Shown one piece after another: positions 12,254-22,740 of a stretch of 64,000 nucleotides of DNA. The first letter of the stretch is position 1. Each line of letters starts with the position of its first letter. The translations under genes were made by a program, and so were the position numbers. The stretch is from Platycnemis pennipes (lineage: Eukaryota > Arthropoda > Insecta > Odonata > Platycnemididae). The notes under the pieces were generated by a model. That model had not been told where the DNA came from, ran no database searches, and saw only the letters and a list, made by a program, of their open reading frames with translations. The DNA is taken from positions 146,338,746 through 146,402,745 of the forward strand of contig OW121846.1 in NCBI GenBank assembly GCA_933228895.1, read 5' to 3'.

Positions 12254-14177
12254 TACAGTAGAACCTCTATTTTACGAAGCTGAAGGGACCCAAAAAGTTG
12301 AGCTTTGTAAATCAGAGGGTTTGTAAACTGGAGGTTATCTTCCACTAACTCCTCTGTCTCCGGAACTGATGTGTCACCAAAACCAGCTGATCTCCAACAG
12401 TAGGAAATAGTTTTTGCGGTGACACTCCCATGCTCTGGCAACAGCTCGCACAGCATGGAGCAATGTCCATGGAGGCACATCATGCACATAAGAGGCTTGA
12501 TCTGCGACAAATGTACGTCTACTAAAACTCTGCTGACAAGAATGCGAGTATACTTTCAATGCAATTAAACACTATGCTGTACTTAACTTATCAAATAGTT
12601 ATGTTAGGGTTTAAATCAAACTAATTACTATAGCAAATAATAGTCATCTGCTCATTCTGGGAAAAAACAACAGATATTACATGACATTCTCTGTGTGCAG
12701 TGTATCTTCATCAAATTGAAAGGATTTAAAAATTACACCTCAATTGTATTGATTCGCTGAATAGCATAGGCGCTATTCCTAAGGCTAGGAGACTCACTTT
12801 AGTAAAAGAGAATGAAACAGCCATGAATTAAAAAAAACAGGTGAATATTTTTCTACAAATTTATAATGGTATGAACTTGGCTGCTGCAAGTTCTTGTAGC
12901 TGTTCAGTTGGTAGATCTCAAAATAAGGGGAATAACTCATAAGAGAATTAACTCATCCCATAGAGTATTTTAAGCATATGCAGTTATGCATTAATTAACG
13001 AAAGGGGGATATTTAGTGCTAGTCGATTTGTGTTTAAAGAAGCCATTTTAACATGGGAAAGCCAGGGATGCATTTTAACTAGGAAATTTCAAAACAAAGT
13101 TCCAACTGACCTAGTATATTTCAGGGAAAAGACCAGAAAATGCCTTTTTTGAAGAAAGCGTATCGTTTCAAATACGTTTAATAATATTTCGCAGCTGATG
13201 AAAGTCAATCTTAGAAATTCACTCAGTTAATTTGAAATTCCCTCTTTTTTAAGTTGCGTTCTACAGTGCTGACATCTAGCAGTGATTTACGAGAACTATT
13301 TACTCGCGGATACAGAAAGCGATCGTGATCTCAAAATCGCGATCGCAAATTCTTACCTAACGATGTTAAACACTTTAATGAAATATTAAATAATCAAATT
13401 TCATCAAGATTTGAATATAGGTAATTTATTATTGCAAAATTAGTGTTTTTTAATGAAACTAAGCTCCACGACAGCTGCAGCAAAGAACTTCCTACGGGAA
13501 TGCTATTTTCAAGTGAAAGGCTGAAGTAAGTTCTGAATTGGGGTTGCGGCGGCAGCCTTAAAGCTAATTTTAAATAATTCCAGAGAAAATATGGATCCTT
13601 TGTGACGACTATTTAGGTATTCACACCACAAAAAATGATAGAAAAGGAATAGAAATTACCAAGCACTAATCCGATTATTTTATGAACTGGGGCATTGTTT
13701 TCGAGAAGTAGGCGTCGTGCCATGCGTCTTTGAACATTTTTTCATTGGATCATGTAATTAGGATTGAATTGCGATTTGGTTGATCAGTCTCTGGGATTTT
13801 TGCTACAGTTTAAGCACTTCAAAAAGCACTGTGCTCACATTCGAGATTTCCACATTTTCCCGTATGAAATACTTGGACCGAGGGCCCTCTCAACATGACC
13901 TATCCGGCTTCAGCTGCTCCTGTCGCGGTATACAGCGATCGTTATTCCATAGTCCTGAGTTCAGTGCTACAAAATCATTTCAAAAACTTCGTAAAACAGA
14001 GGTCAATCACTCCTAGGGACCGGCCTCTCACTTTGTAAATCAGTAAAATCGTGGTTTCGTAAAATAGAGGTCATTTTACATGGTTTTCCTATATACAGAG
14101 ATCGGGACCGGTGGAATGGTTCATAAATTGGTGTCATTTCGTAAGTTAGAGGTTCGTAAAAAAGAGGTTCTTCTGTA
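12254..14177 (-). mobile_element. pogo/Tigger-like DNA transposon
   Basis: The left end TACAGTAGAACCTCTATTTT (12254) and the inverted right end TACAGAAGAACCTCTTTTTT (ending 14177) match at about 18 of 20 bases and sit on TA. Subterminal motifs of the type cgtaaaatagaggt recur near the right end (about 13990, 14057 and 14140), and related tttgtaaatcagagg copies occur at the left (about 12305), as expected for transposase-binding iterations. A minus-strand C-terminal transposase fragment lies at 12290-12560. The remaining interior, including 12561-13780, has no recognised coding. Confidence 0.75.
12290..12560 (-). pseudogene. Tigger/pogo transposase C-terminal fragment
   Basis: Two overlapping minus-strand frames read like the end of a Tigger-type transposase. 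The first (12559-12374) has PPWTLLHAVRAVARAWE. The second (12510-12290) continues as SVTAKTISYCWRSAGFGD and then an acidic SVPETEELVEDN. In Tigger proteins this region is a helix followed by W..V....I..C..KAGF. A frameshift near 12420 splits it. The DDE catalytic core upstream is not visible. The fragment lies just inside the left inverted repeat, in the expected orientation. Confidence 0.6.
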
Positions 14178-15358
14178 GCCCATAGAGATTTCCAAAGTTA
14201 TTCATATCATATTCTGTATGTGCATAGTTAAACATTAAACAGCACAAACACAAATAGATGATCTCATGTATATTTGGTTTTTGAGAATAACATATCTGTT
14301 GCCTTCGTGATTCCAAATTATTTTTACATAAGCTATATTTTTTTGTGTTGGAGCACATCTTCTCTAATTTCGAGAGAGATATTTATGTAAGATAAAGTTA
14401 TGTTGAGAACCCCTGTTTATCTGCTTTGTGGTTAACAAAATTCTGGTTAATCGTGGTCCAATATATTCCCCAAAAATAATTTGGTGATTAATCGTTTGGC
14501 TTAGCTTACTGGTGTAGTGAGTACTGAGGTGGTAATTTAATGGCCCCTAGTAATCGTAGGACTAATCAATTTTCAACTTCTCATGACTTTGTCTGGATTC
14601 TATCTTAAAGACTGGTACTTTTTTATGCTTACTTAGGTTATTTCCCCATCATCCTCACAATGTAAGGTCATGATTTTGTTCCAATACTTCCCAGTTCTCC
14701 AAAGTTAGCTTTGGCCCCTCACCTCACAAGTAAATTGCATTACACATTAAATAAAACCAAACAATTTTAATTGCTTAAAAGTAGTGATGGGTTGATTCCA
14801 AAATTTTAGCGATTCCAATCCCGGTTCTGACATTTCGATTCCGATTCTATACCTATACCGATTCCATCGATTCTAATGCCATAGGCTCTAAGAAAAATAT
14901 CACTTAATTCCAGGCAGTAAGACAACCACGTAAAAAATTATTACTCTGTGAAAGAATCAGTTAACAAAAGCATCACTCACATCATCACTATGTAATTAAA
15001 ATATAATTGCTAAATTTCAGAACAGAATATACCTGAAAAGTGGTGTTACCTCATAGGTATTACTTAAGAATATTAACACTCATGTTTCAATTTAAAATAA
15101 TAGTATCATCTTTAATAGCTATCTTTTATTGAAAATATCTTATCGTTATTAATAATGTCTTACAAATTTAGTCTCCCTTTTGGCTTCCTTTATTAGTTTC
15201 ATCTTTTGGCTGAATTTGGCCTTCAATCTAGTTTGAAGAAAAAATATTCCGATTCTATACCTATACCGATTGTACTATAGAAAATTGTACTATAGAATAC
15301 AGAATTCAGAAAAAATAAACAAACCAGGTACTTTGAAATTATCAAGGAAATGAACTTA

Positions 15359-15659
15359 CCTCAGGCAGGGTTACATTTTCAGAGATAACTTGCAGGGTTG
15401 CTGCATCATAAACTTCCAGTATAGAAATACTATTCTCGATCATATCTCACTGTCCTTGCGTTAAATCTATTGGTAGTTTGAGCTCACCAGATGCCAGTGC
15501 AATTGCTTGTTTTTGTTCCAGAATTCGCTTAAAGTTATAAAGAGTTGTGTTCCATCTAGTCGATTCATCCTGAATTAGTCGATGATTGGGAACCTGGGCC
15601 AGTTTCTGGTATTTTTTCAAAGTTTTAACGTTTTTAGAAGAATGTTTGAAGTGGCCTAC
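15359..15659 (-). pseudogene. hAT (ZBED-like) transposase, downstream segment
   Basis: This continues the transposase interrupted at 19035. It reads VGHFKHSSKNVKTLKKYQK, then QDESTRWNTTLYNFKRILEQ, the IVGHFKHS and T-R-W-N-S/T motifs found after the insertion domain of ZBED-type hAT proteins. A stop follows at about 15447, and an open continuation (SILEVYDAATLQVISENV) ends at a gtaagt-type donor at 15359. The expected C-terminal hATC dimerisation domain is absent before the left inverted repeat. The first residues of the open frame (before VGHF) belong to the inserted MITE. Confidence 0.8.
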
Positions 15660-15733
15660 AATGGGGTCGTTTACCACATTTTGTTTATTGACGAATCTGA
15701 TAGAGTTTGTCAAATAAAAAGACCCGTATTTTT

Positions 15734-18572
15734 TAGGGATGTGCGAGTAGCACTTTTTGGCCTCGAGTCGAGTTGTTAAGTACTCGCGAGTATCGAGTTG
15801 AGTCGAGTTTGTACATTATTGTACATGAGTGAAGAGACCCAGTTCTTACTTAAGTCATCGCAATTGAAGTTAACCAGCAATCAGACTATCAAATGGCAGG
15901 TCTACCTACCTAATGCATAGTTATAAACAGTCAAATTAATATGGCATGTAGCGCAGGCCAAAAGACATAATGGAAATTTTCCGGTAGCTCTCGAAATAAG
16001 AAAATTACCTTCATTCCTAGGACTACTCAAAAATGTGTAAATTAGCTTGCAGTACGGTACCTAGAGTGTACCTAGAGCCTTATTTGTGCAGTAAATATTT
16101 GATAAGCTCGTGCCTCAAATTTATGATTGGCCGTTAATTACATAGTTAGTTTTTTAACATTACTATTCTTCCTCTTCCAATTAATGGCACCATCTCTTCA
16201 AAATCGGTGATTTCTGCCTAAACATGATAGAACTTAGAATCATAAAATTGATCTGTGTCAATCACCCCCATTTGCACGATGCATGAACACCCAATATCTG
16301 CACGGGTTATTTCCAATATCCATTAATGCAAGTTAATAATGTTTGAACAATGAATTTTCATTCCCGGATGAATGTGAGCAGGTACATGAATTTTGTATAA
16401 AGTCCTATGGATTAAAGTTTTCGATTTCTAAGGAAATATATTTGAACAAAAATTTATTATAGATAATTATCTATAGATATTTATAATTATCTATCTTAAG
16501 ATATGACTAGGAACTTGAAATTAATGATGTAATTAATAATCCTAAATAGGAAATAAAAAAATGGAATAGTAAAACTTATATGTTTTATACGATACCTATA
16601 TCATCCGTAATGCCCTTATAATAGGATGCCTACCATCCGTTACAAAATTTCCTTCACCCGTGAGTTTGGAGACCAATATCTCCAAGATGGCTAAAGCGAT
16701 TCTAAAATAAAGTATATCAAATTAAAGCTTGTTTATTTCTACGTTTACTGGTAGTATTAAAATATTTTTACAATTTTTTTATTGAAGTACGTGTTTAAGA
16801 ACGGATTTTAAGCAAATTTTTTTTGATACCGGATGGATCCATTGAATTCGGGCATCGTAAGAACAACACAGATCGAGATATCAAACTTTCCTTTTCACAT
16901 ATTGTAGCTAAGGGCTTTGTTAATAGTTATACGAAGTTTCATACTATTACGTTCATCAATATTTTTGTTATTGATGAATTTGTCAGACTGCGTTATTTTC
17001 CGTCCCGCACGCTTTCCGTTCCGGAAATCGCTGTATTGGCCTTTCTCTTGCTCTCGAGTCATTAATATGAATCCACTTATCTCAGTAGAATTCGTTGATT
17101 ATTTGATATCGATATGTATTTATTTTCAGCTATAAAAGCACGCTCAAATGTCCAGAGCATGCCTGGAAAGGTAGCGCGCGCGTGGAATCATCTGCTGCAA
17201 GCAGATCGCCTATCGCTGTGAATGAGTCATATGGACTCGACAATAGCGGAAAAAAGTATCGCCTTTAAGAATGCAAGTCAGTGTCATTTTAAAAACTGAC
17301 GGTATCTTTGGAAACATACCGTCATTATGCCTCCTCGCGTAAAGATTTTGGAGACGGAGTTGAAGATAATTTAAAATGCAATTTGTTTCTTTCGTCGAGA
17401 AGCCGAGAAATGTGGGGACAAAAGCTATCTCTCTTATTGCTGATTTTATTTTGGTGAATACTGCAACTTATAAACTTTTATTCAAGCATAGGCAAGGATA
17501 TTTTTCCTGTGATAACTAGAGAAATTTTCTCGCGTGGTGTTTGGTGCGCGCGGTAGTTTCTACCTACGGTAGCTTACAACTTGACAACCTCGAGCAGCTT
17601 ATCTCTCCAGGCCTAAAGTCCTGTCGCGTGGAGCTCGCTTTCCGAAATAAATATATACACGTTGAAAGCATATCTAATTCTCCCAATTTGTTAAGTCATT
17701 TTAAACATTCTTAGTTTTCAAACACGAAGAATACCATCAAAACGAACTAAATTTCCGACTTCCACATGCTGTGATAGCGCATTTTTAAATATTATTCATT
17801 ACGTAATTAGTAACTGAGTAATCTATTTTAAACTTTGTTTAGTCTAAGATAAATATATGTTCCATATCTTATGCGAAGAAAAGAGAAGTGGAAGAAGAGT
17901 TCTTGGGTTTCCAACCGGGTCCAAGTGTTTTTAGGCACCAACGTTTCGAAGGCTAAGTCCGCCGTCGTCTTCAAGTCGAAAAATTAATTAATATAACCAA
18001 CTAAAAATATATTTTTGACATTATTAAACGTATAAATAAACAAGATTTAGTTCGATATACTTTATTTTAAAATTGAACTACTCATTTTTGTGATCTAAGC
18101 CTTCAAACTCAGGGGATGGTATTTTACAACGGACATTAGGTGCTTTAAGTTCGAATATTGTCCCCCATCCCAGACTTTTTCCGTGAATATTTCGGCCAAA
18201 AAAGGGGGGGGGGGAGGCTAGCTACATTCTGAGGAATACGGTACATATGCGGTTTCATGGACCGTGTAACCATCGATTCATCCATTCGTTCACGCAAACG
18301 TACAGAAATCCGTTCACGTAAATGTACATGAAACCATTCACGCAAATGTAAATGAACGTACGTAAGTACATGTTCGTACGTGTTATCTACCGTGTAACCA
18401 GAGATTTACTCGATTTTGATGGTAGCGCTTCCTGTCGGCAGATTTCTGAACCTATTAGCCTTGGCGGCTCCGTCGACAAAAACTACTCGACTCGACTTTC
18501 GTAAAAATACTCGAGTGCTCGAGTCGAGTACCAACGACTGGACTCGAATTTTCAAGTACTCGCACATCCCTA
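15734..18572 (+). mobile_element. hAT transposon 2.8 kb, non-autonomous, nested in MITE Y
   Basis: The ends TAGGGATGTGCGAGTA and its inverse TACTCGCACATCCCTA are flanked by gtattttt at 15726-15733 and 18573-18580, a perfect 8-bp target duplication. Subterminal sequence is rich in ctcgagtcgagt. A decayed BED-finger exon is readable on the plus strand at 17159-17305: VARAWNHLLQADRLS, then in another frame KSIAFKNASQCHFKN. No catalytic domain is present. A hairpin gacggtat...ataccgtc lies at about 17299-17325. At 18270-18390, ttcacg(c/t)aaa(c/t)gta occurs three times in loose tandem. The run aaggggggggggg is near 18200. Confidence 0.9.
17880..17980 (-). mobile_element. Penelope-like LTR fragment with hammerhead-like core (decayed)
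   Basis: Minus strand: TTGAAGA, a C, then a stem (GACGGC...GCCTTC, 5 of 6 pairs), then GAAACGTT at about 17975-17940. This is followed by acccggttggaaacccaaga, which matches acccggtgtgaaacccgaga downstream of the Penelope copy at 21853-21893. The shared order shows a common origin. The first core base (C to T) and the cleavage triplet (GTC to GTT) are changed, so activity is unlikely. It sits inside the 2.8-kb hAT. Confidence 0.55.
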
Positions 18573-19034
18573 GTATTTTTCCATTTTTTGATCCGTCAAT
18601 TATTTCCAGAGTTATAAACGATGGAAAACTGATGTTTTTAACCCTTTTGGAAAAGTGGGCGTGGTGAAACCTCTGACGTATATCGACTTCATCCAATCAC
18701 AACTGAGCCCACGAAGCTACTTCGCCTTATCGCAAAGGGGGGGACACAGCTGACTCGGCCAATGGGAGCGATTGCAACAGCATCTATGCGAGGAGGCCTT
18801 TCGGGAATCTCCCTCCACTCCCCTAAAAGCAGTCAAGGACAGGAAGAAAATGACGTCAATGTTATCAAAGCAGCATTTTTGTTGGGCGTCACCTTTTGCT
18901 TATTTAAATATTTGATTTATGTGTGAATGGTTGTGGTTAGAAGATTAATTTTTTCACTGAAATTTGTTTTTCGTTTCCATCTAACGATTTAGTGCACAAA
19001 ATTGCGATTTCGGTTCCGAGTAAATACCCCCATT

Positions 19035-20065
19035 CTTCTGCAGGCTGCTGTTAGATTCACTATTGACTTGCAGTTTAAAAAATCCTTCTTTTAATACAGG
19101 TTGCAATGTATGTGCAAAGCACGAAAAATGCCTAAATGATGATCTTTCTAAAGCAGCAACAACATTGCGTCCATTGTCACGGACAACACATGCTATCTTT
19201 TCCTGTAGGCCCCAATCAGATAAAGTCATCTCCAAAAATGTGCATACATTCACTGCTGAATGCAATATTTCAGGGAATGGGATCACTTCAATGCATAAGT
19301 GCTTAAAATTAAATTCCTCATCTAGGAAATGCACTGTTACACTAGGATAGTCATCTTGAGCATTAGAAGTCCACAAATCTGTGGTTATTCCTTCAAATTT
19401 TATCCTTTTTATCATATCTTTTACCTTTTCTCTGGTTTGTTTGTACATTTTGGGAATAACACAGTTTGATAGAGCTTTCCTAAATACCATGGTATAGCGA
19501 GGTTCCACTAACGCCATAAGTTGGACAAATCCTACGTTTTCTACAATAGAGAAGGGTTGCAGGTCTAAGCAAATCATTTCTCCTATTTTGCGAGTAATCA
19601 TGGTAGACTTTTGATGTCTCCAACCTTAAATTTAGAAGTTTTATCCATAAACTTCTTCAAAGTAGGCTGATTAGGAGATAGAAGTTTGGAGGGCTTACAC
19701 TTTACTGCATTACTTGCCGTAATAACTTCGACATCAGGAGATGAGGGAGTACATGGCTGGTAGAAAAGGAGAGCTGTGGCCGCTTGCATCTGTTCTTGAA
19801 CAGGAACTCACTGAATCACTAAGTACTTAACTTTGAACTGGAGGTGACAATTCAGGTATTTGAATCGTCAATGGTGAAATTTCAAGTGTCCCATCTTTCT
19901 GTGATGAAGCCTTTACTAGGGATTTATGTTGTTTATAAAATGTTTTAATAAATTTGAGGTAGATTTTGAAGTTCCACCACAGGAAATTCTTGCGTAGCAG
20001 TGGATACACACGGCAATTTGATCATTTATAATATCAGTATGAAAATGATTCCACACTATCGGCAT
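19035..20065 (-). pseudogene. hAT (ZBED-like) transposase, N-terminal two thirds
   Basis: Minus strand, starting at ATG 20065 (MPIVWNHFHTD). A BED zinc finger follows, with W5, F8, C-x2-C in VCIHCYA and STSNLLKH. The second zinc His is reached only after a one-base frameshift, as FYKQHKSL. The next frames carry a linker (19789-19598), then the catalytic domain (19601-19035). That domain includes KFEGITTDLWTSNAQDDY (first catalytic Asp region), CVVRDNGRNVVAALE (second Asp region) and FSCFAHTLQPVLKEG. It is cut at 19034 by the nested MITE and continues at 15659. Such enzymes cut and paste hAT elements. At least two frameshifts plus the insertion make it a pseudogene. Confidence 0.85.
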
Positions 20066-20745
20066 TACAACGCTCAGTAAAGTCGACGACAACGTTGTTC
20101 ACCTAGAAAACTTATGTATCTTTAACGTCACTACGGGACTACGGCATGGGAGAAACGGTCACTACGCTGATTCTAATGTGTTTTGTTTGTACGATTACGT
20201 GGCGGGAAAATTCAAATGACTGTTGGAAGCACGGTCGTGTATAAATTTGTTGTTTGAAGTACTAGTACTACTGGAATCAGAATCGATTTTTTACCTTGGT
20301 AAATACTCATTTTTGATTCTGATTCTTGGCATAGAATTGAGGAATCGAATCAACCATCACTGCTTAAAAGCTATGGTATTCTTATGAGTTTAATTCTCTA
20401 TTAAAGTTATCTATCATAATTGTTCTTAAAAAAGAAAACTTTGTCACATTGAATAGTGATGTGAAAAGGCATCTGATGTAAACTGAAAGTTTAAGTAATG
20501 CAGAAGTAAGTATTAATCAATCATTTTCATAATGGACTCATCATTATTTCTCCCAGTATTTTATTAGAAGTTATTATGCATGTATATTAAAATAAAATGG
20601 ATAGAAAAACACTATACTTTGTTTGAATGCCTGAAGATTTTATTCTAGTGTGCTTACAACTGTAACTATCATTATGCTTATTTTCAATTGATCTCTATTC
20701 CTTTGAATATTTATTAATTTGAATTTTTCTTTTTTTTTTTTGCAG

Positions 20746-20775
20746 ATAATTTCAATGTTGAAGAGTGATAATTGA
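20746..20775 (+). CDS. Terminal coding exon of the unidentified plus-strand gene
   Basis: A long pyrimidine tract and cag precede ATA ATT TCA..., which reads IISMLKSDN and then TGA at 20773-20775. It joins in phase 0 to the exon at 11409-11492. The 3' UTR follows and has an AATAAA at 20876-20881, about 100 nt downstream. The strong acceptor, short last coding exon and poly(A) signal are what a gene end should look like. The protein family is not recognised. Confidence 0.5.
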   Translation: MISMLKSDN

Positions 20776-20875
20776 CCTCTATTTTACCACTAGTGAGAAC
20801 CAAAAGTTGTGTTTAAAAACGTGTGATATTTAATGATAAGTTCATGTATTTGTTCTGTTGTAAATTTATTTTTTA

Positions 20876-20881
20876 AATAAA
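20876..20881 (+). promoter_or_regulatory. Poly(A) signal AATAAA
   Basis: A canonical hexamer about 100 nt after the stop of the terminal exon at 20746-20775, followed by AT-rich sequence. It supports a transcript end here. Confidence 0.45.
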
Positions 20882-21779
20882 TTAAAATTAACCTTTTTTT
20901 AAATGCCAATGGTTTCCCTATTCCTCTTGACTTCCTATTGATCCATGGTGGTTTGTCATTTGATTTGCTAAATATGCACTAAGATCCTCTTCTAAGGCCT
21001 GTTTATATTGCAGCCTTGAAAACAAGTTGAAAAGTTTGTAATTGACACTATGATTGCACACAATAGCCTTATTGTCTTACCTTGCTAGTCAAATGTGTAA
21101 TATGTTAATCTTAGCCGAGTGTTGATTACATTTTCCTCGTGTGTGTATATTTCTAGGGTTAAAAAGCTCAGATTGGTATGGTATACTCCTATATTTTTTA
21201 GCCATCTTGGGGAGTTAGTATGATCCCAAGTATCCAGGTAGTAGGATGCTTTTTTGCTGCTTACACACTCAAGTGTTAATAAAACTGAATTTTGAGGAAA
21301 TTGTGTGTCTCTTTGTGTGCTAATTAGCTGCGGTTGAATTTTCTGCAAAATTATTTAATACTATATAGCAGGATATTAAATTTTATCAACAAGATATCAA
21401 AAATCGGGAAAAAATTGACTCGATGCTTCTTTAACATAGCTGCCAGATTGTATTGAATAAATAAGAAATTTGAGGTGAAAACACACTTAAGGACATTATG
21501 TTTTCTCATAGTTTCAAATGAAGAATCTGGATGAGAACAAAAGAAGAGTACTTCATAATACATACATTTAAACTCTACACACAGATTAATGACTGAATCT
21601 TGAATAAATTTGATCATATTTGAATATCTGTGAGTGTTTGCACCTGTAGCTATTTAAATCAAAATATAAAAAAGGTAATTCATCTACATTTTCCTTTTAC
21701 CCTGCACACCACTGCAAGAGCATGTTGAAGGTACCAGCCATGGAGTTGAATTTAGCTGAAAAACTACTTTGTTAGATCT
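20882..21779. other. Intergenic, nothing recognised
   Basis: AT-rich sequence. Two minus-strand open frames of 87-88 codons (21085-21348 and 21351-21617) have no recognisable motif or splice context and were not called. Confidence 0.5.
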
Positions 21780-22268
21780 GGTGTTTTCCCGGTGAATAAT
21801 ATGTGTGAAGATCTCTCGGGTTTCACACCGGGTCAGGTTCTCCATATCTTCCTCCGACGTTTCGATGCGTGACTCGCCCATCGTCTTCAGGGATCCAGGA
21901 ATCCAACTGACATTCCTTCCAAAATTGCCCGCTTATATATCCTCCGTTGGCGGGTCAAGTGGCTGCTGATTGGTTGGTTGTGTATTTCTCTCTCCGCGTC
22001 TCCTGATTGGCCCTCCGTTCTCTCCGATTTTTAGCAGGTGATCCCAAGACTTGCTGATGTTGTAGCCAGTGTCCCTGTTAAGGTTATTTTTATGCAATCG
22101 TATCTGGATTGCTTCCTTCATAATGCGATCCCAGTATCCATGTGATCGGCGCAGAAGTTTTGTCTCCTCCCAGTGAATCATGTGATTCTCTTGAATACTA
22201 TGCTCAGCAATTACCGACTTGTCGAGTTGACCCAGTCGAAGATGTCTCCAATGTTCCTTCAATCTCAT
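21780..22268 (-). mobile_element. Penelope-like element 3' end: GIY-YIG tail plus LTR-like repeat
   Basis: The minus-strand open frame 22268-21933 begins MRLKEHWRHLRLGQLDKS and contains AEHSIQENHMIHWEETKLL, IMKEAIQIRLH and NRDTGYNISKSWDHLL. This is the pattern of the C-terminal part of the GIY-YIG endonuclease of Penelope-like retroelements (R..EH, EA.EI..H, NRD.G..LS..W). A hammerhead-like motif and LTR-like sequence follow to about 21780. The N-terminal GIY-YIG core and RT of this copy are absent. The adjoining element at 22269-24390 is from a different Penelope lineage, so the junction at 22268 is an insertion boundary. Confidence 0.8.
21853..21893 (-). ncRNA. Hammerhead-ribozyme-like motif in Penelope LTR
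   Basis: Minus strand: TCC (stem I), CTGAAGA core, one extra C, stem II (GATG...CATC), GAAA, a palindromic ACGT stem III, GTC cleavage triplet, then GGA closing stem I. The element order fits the minimal hammerhead type described for Penelope-like elements, where a very short stem III favours action as dimers. The unpaired base between core and stem II is a deviation also seen at 17940 and 24305. Covariance-model scoring was not possible here. Confidence 0.55.
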
Positions 22269-22364
22269 CCCAGTGAGTGGGGAGTGACAGAGGCGGAACG
22301 GTTGGAGCTCAGGGGGAAGGGGAGGTTTAAAAGAGGGGAGCGGGATAGATATAATAATTCATTT

Positions 22365-22643
22365 TTAAACATCGCAAGATTTGGAATTTACACAGGTTGA
22401 AATTTCTATTTCTTCGAGACCATCCAACTTGAGACCCTTGTTTTCAACGTGCAATATGTATGGTGTAAAGTCACTGCTATGTTTGTGTTGTAATAAATGA
22501 TTGGCGAATTGGGAAGTGTGTTTGTGGTTACGGAAGCAAGCTTTGTGTTCTTTTATCCTCGTGTCAAAGGTCCTCCCTGTCTGTCCAATGTATGATGCCC
22601 CGCAATCGTCACAGACGAGTTTATAAACTCTGCTCTCTTTCAA
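22365..22643 (-). pseudogene. GIY-YIG endonuclease domain, inverted copy
   Basis: The minus-strand frame KESRVYKLVCDDCGASYIGQ...RTFDTRIKEHKACFRN is virtually identical to the plus-strand copy at 23636-23920. The GIY-YIG nuclease core is visible in the VYKL and YIGQ strands and the catalytic Arg and His region FDTRIKEH. This copy has no RT attached. It arose as the inverted 5' segment of the Penelope-like element and is not an independent gene. Confidence 0.85.
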
Positions 22644-22740
22644 AATATCAAATTTAGCCTTTGTTGACCCCAGTATGTCTCTTAAGGTAATACTGTAGAA
22701 AGCGGCTCTGATTTCTTTTTTGGGGAAAAGCTTCTGGACC

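Larger units (their letters stand above)
15660..19034. mobile_element. MITE family Y, copy 1 (split by a nested hAT)
   Basis: The element starts AATGGGGTCGTTTACCAC at 15660 and ends cccccatt at 19034. Its own sequence is 15660-15733 plus 18573-19034; the middle is the hAT at 15734-18572. Uninterrupted copy 3 is at 46857-47389 and another split copy begins at 31295. Shared internal landmarks are tttttgatccgtcaatta, tgatgtttttaaccctttcgg and tgggcgtcacc. It interrupts the hAT transposase between codons for LQK and VGHFKH. The ends are short inverted repeats (AATGGGG). The target duplication is unclear. Confidence 0.8.
14782..20362 (-). mobile_element. hAT transposon with BED-finger transposase, carrying nested insertions
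   Basis: The left end TAGTGATGGGTTGATTCC and the inverted right end CAGTGATGGTTGATTCGATT form short inverted repeats. They are flanked by cttaaaag at 14774-14781 and 20363-20370, a perfect 8-bp hAT target duplication. The minus strand encodes a ZBED-like transposase in pieces. Insertion of a MITE (15660-15733 plus 18573-19034), itself split by another hAT (15734-18572), accounts for much of the 5.6 kb. The C-terminal dimerisation domain is not seen between 15359 and the left end, so even the uninterrupted parent copy was probably defective. Confidence 0.9.
11493..20745 (+). other. Large intron (9253 nt) packed with transposons
   Basis: The inferred intron has GT at 11493-11494 (gtaagt) and AG at 20744-20745 after a long T-run (tttttttttttgcag). 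It contains a pogo-like element (12254-14177) and a nested hAT complex (14782-20362). The remaining stretches at 11493-12253, 14178-14773 and 20371-20745 hold nothing I recognise beyond AT-rich sequence. The intron itself is an inference from the two exons. Confidence 0.45.

Noticed and set aside
18406..18696. 96-codon minus-strand frame
   Set aside because: It spans the border of a hAT terminus and MITE Y; it reads only terminal repeat sequence.
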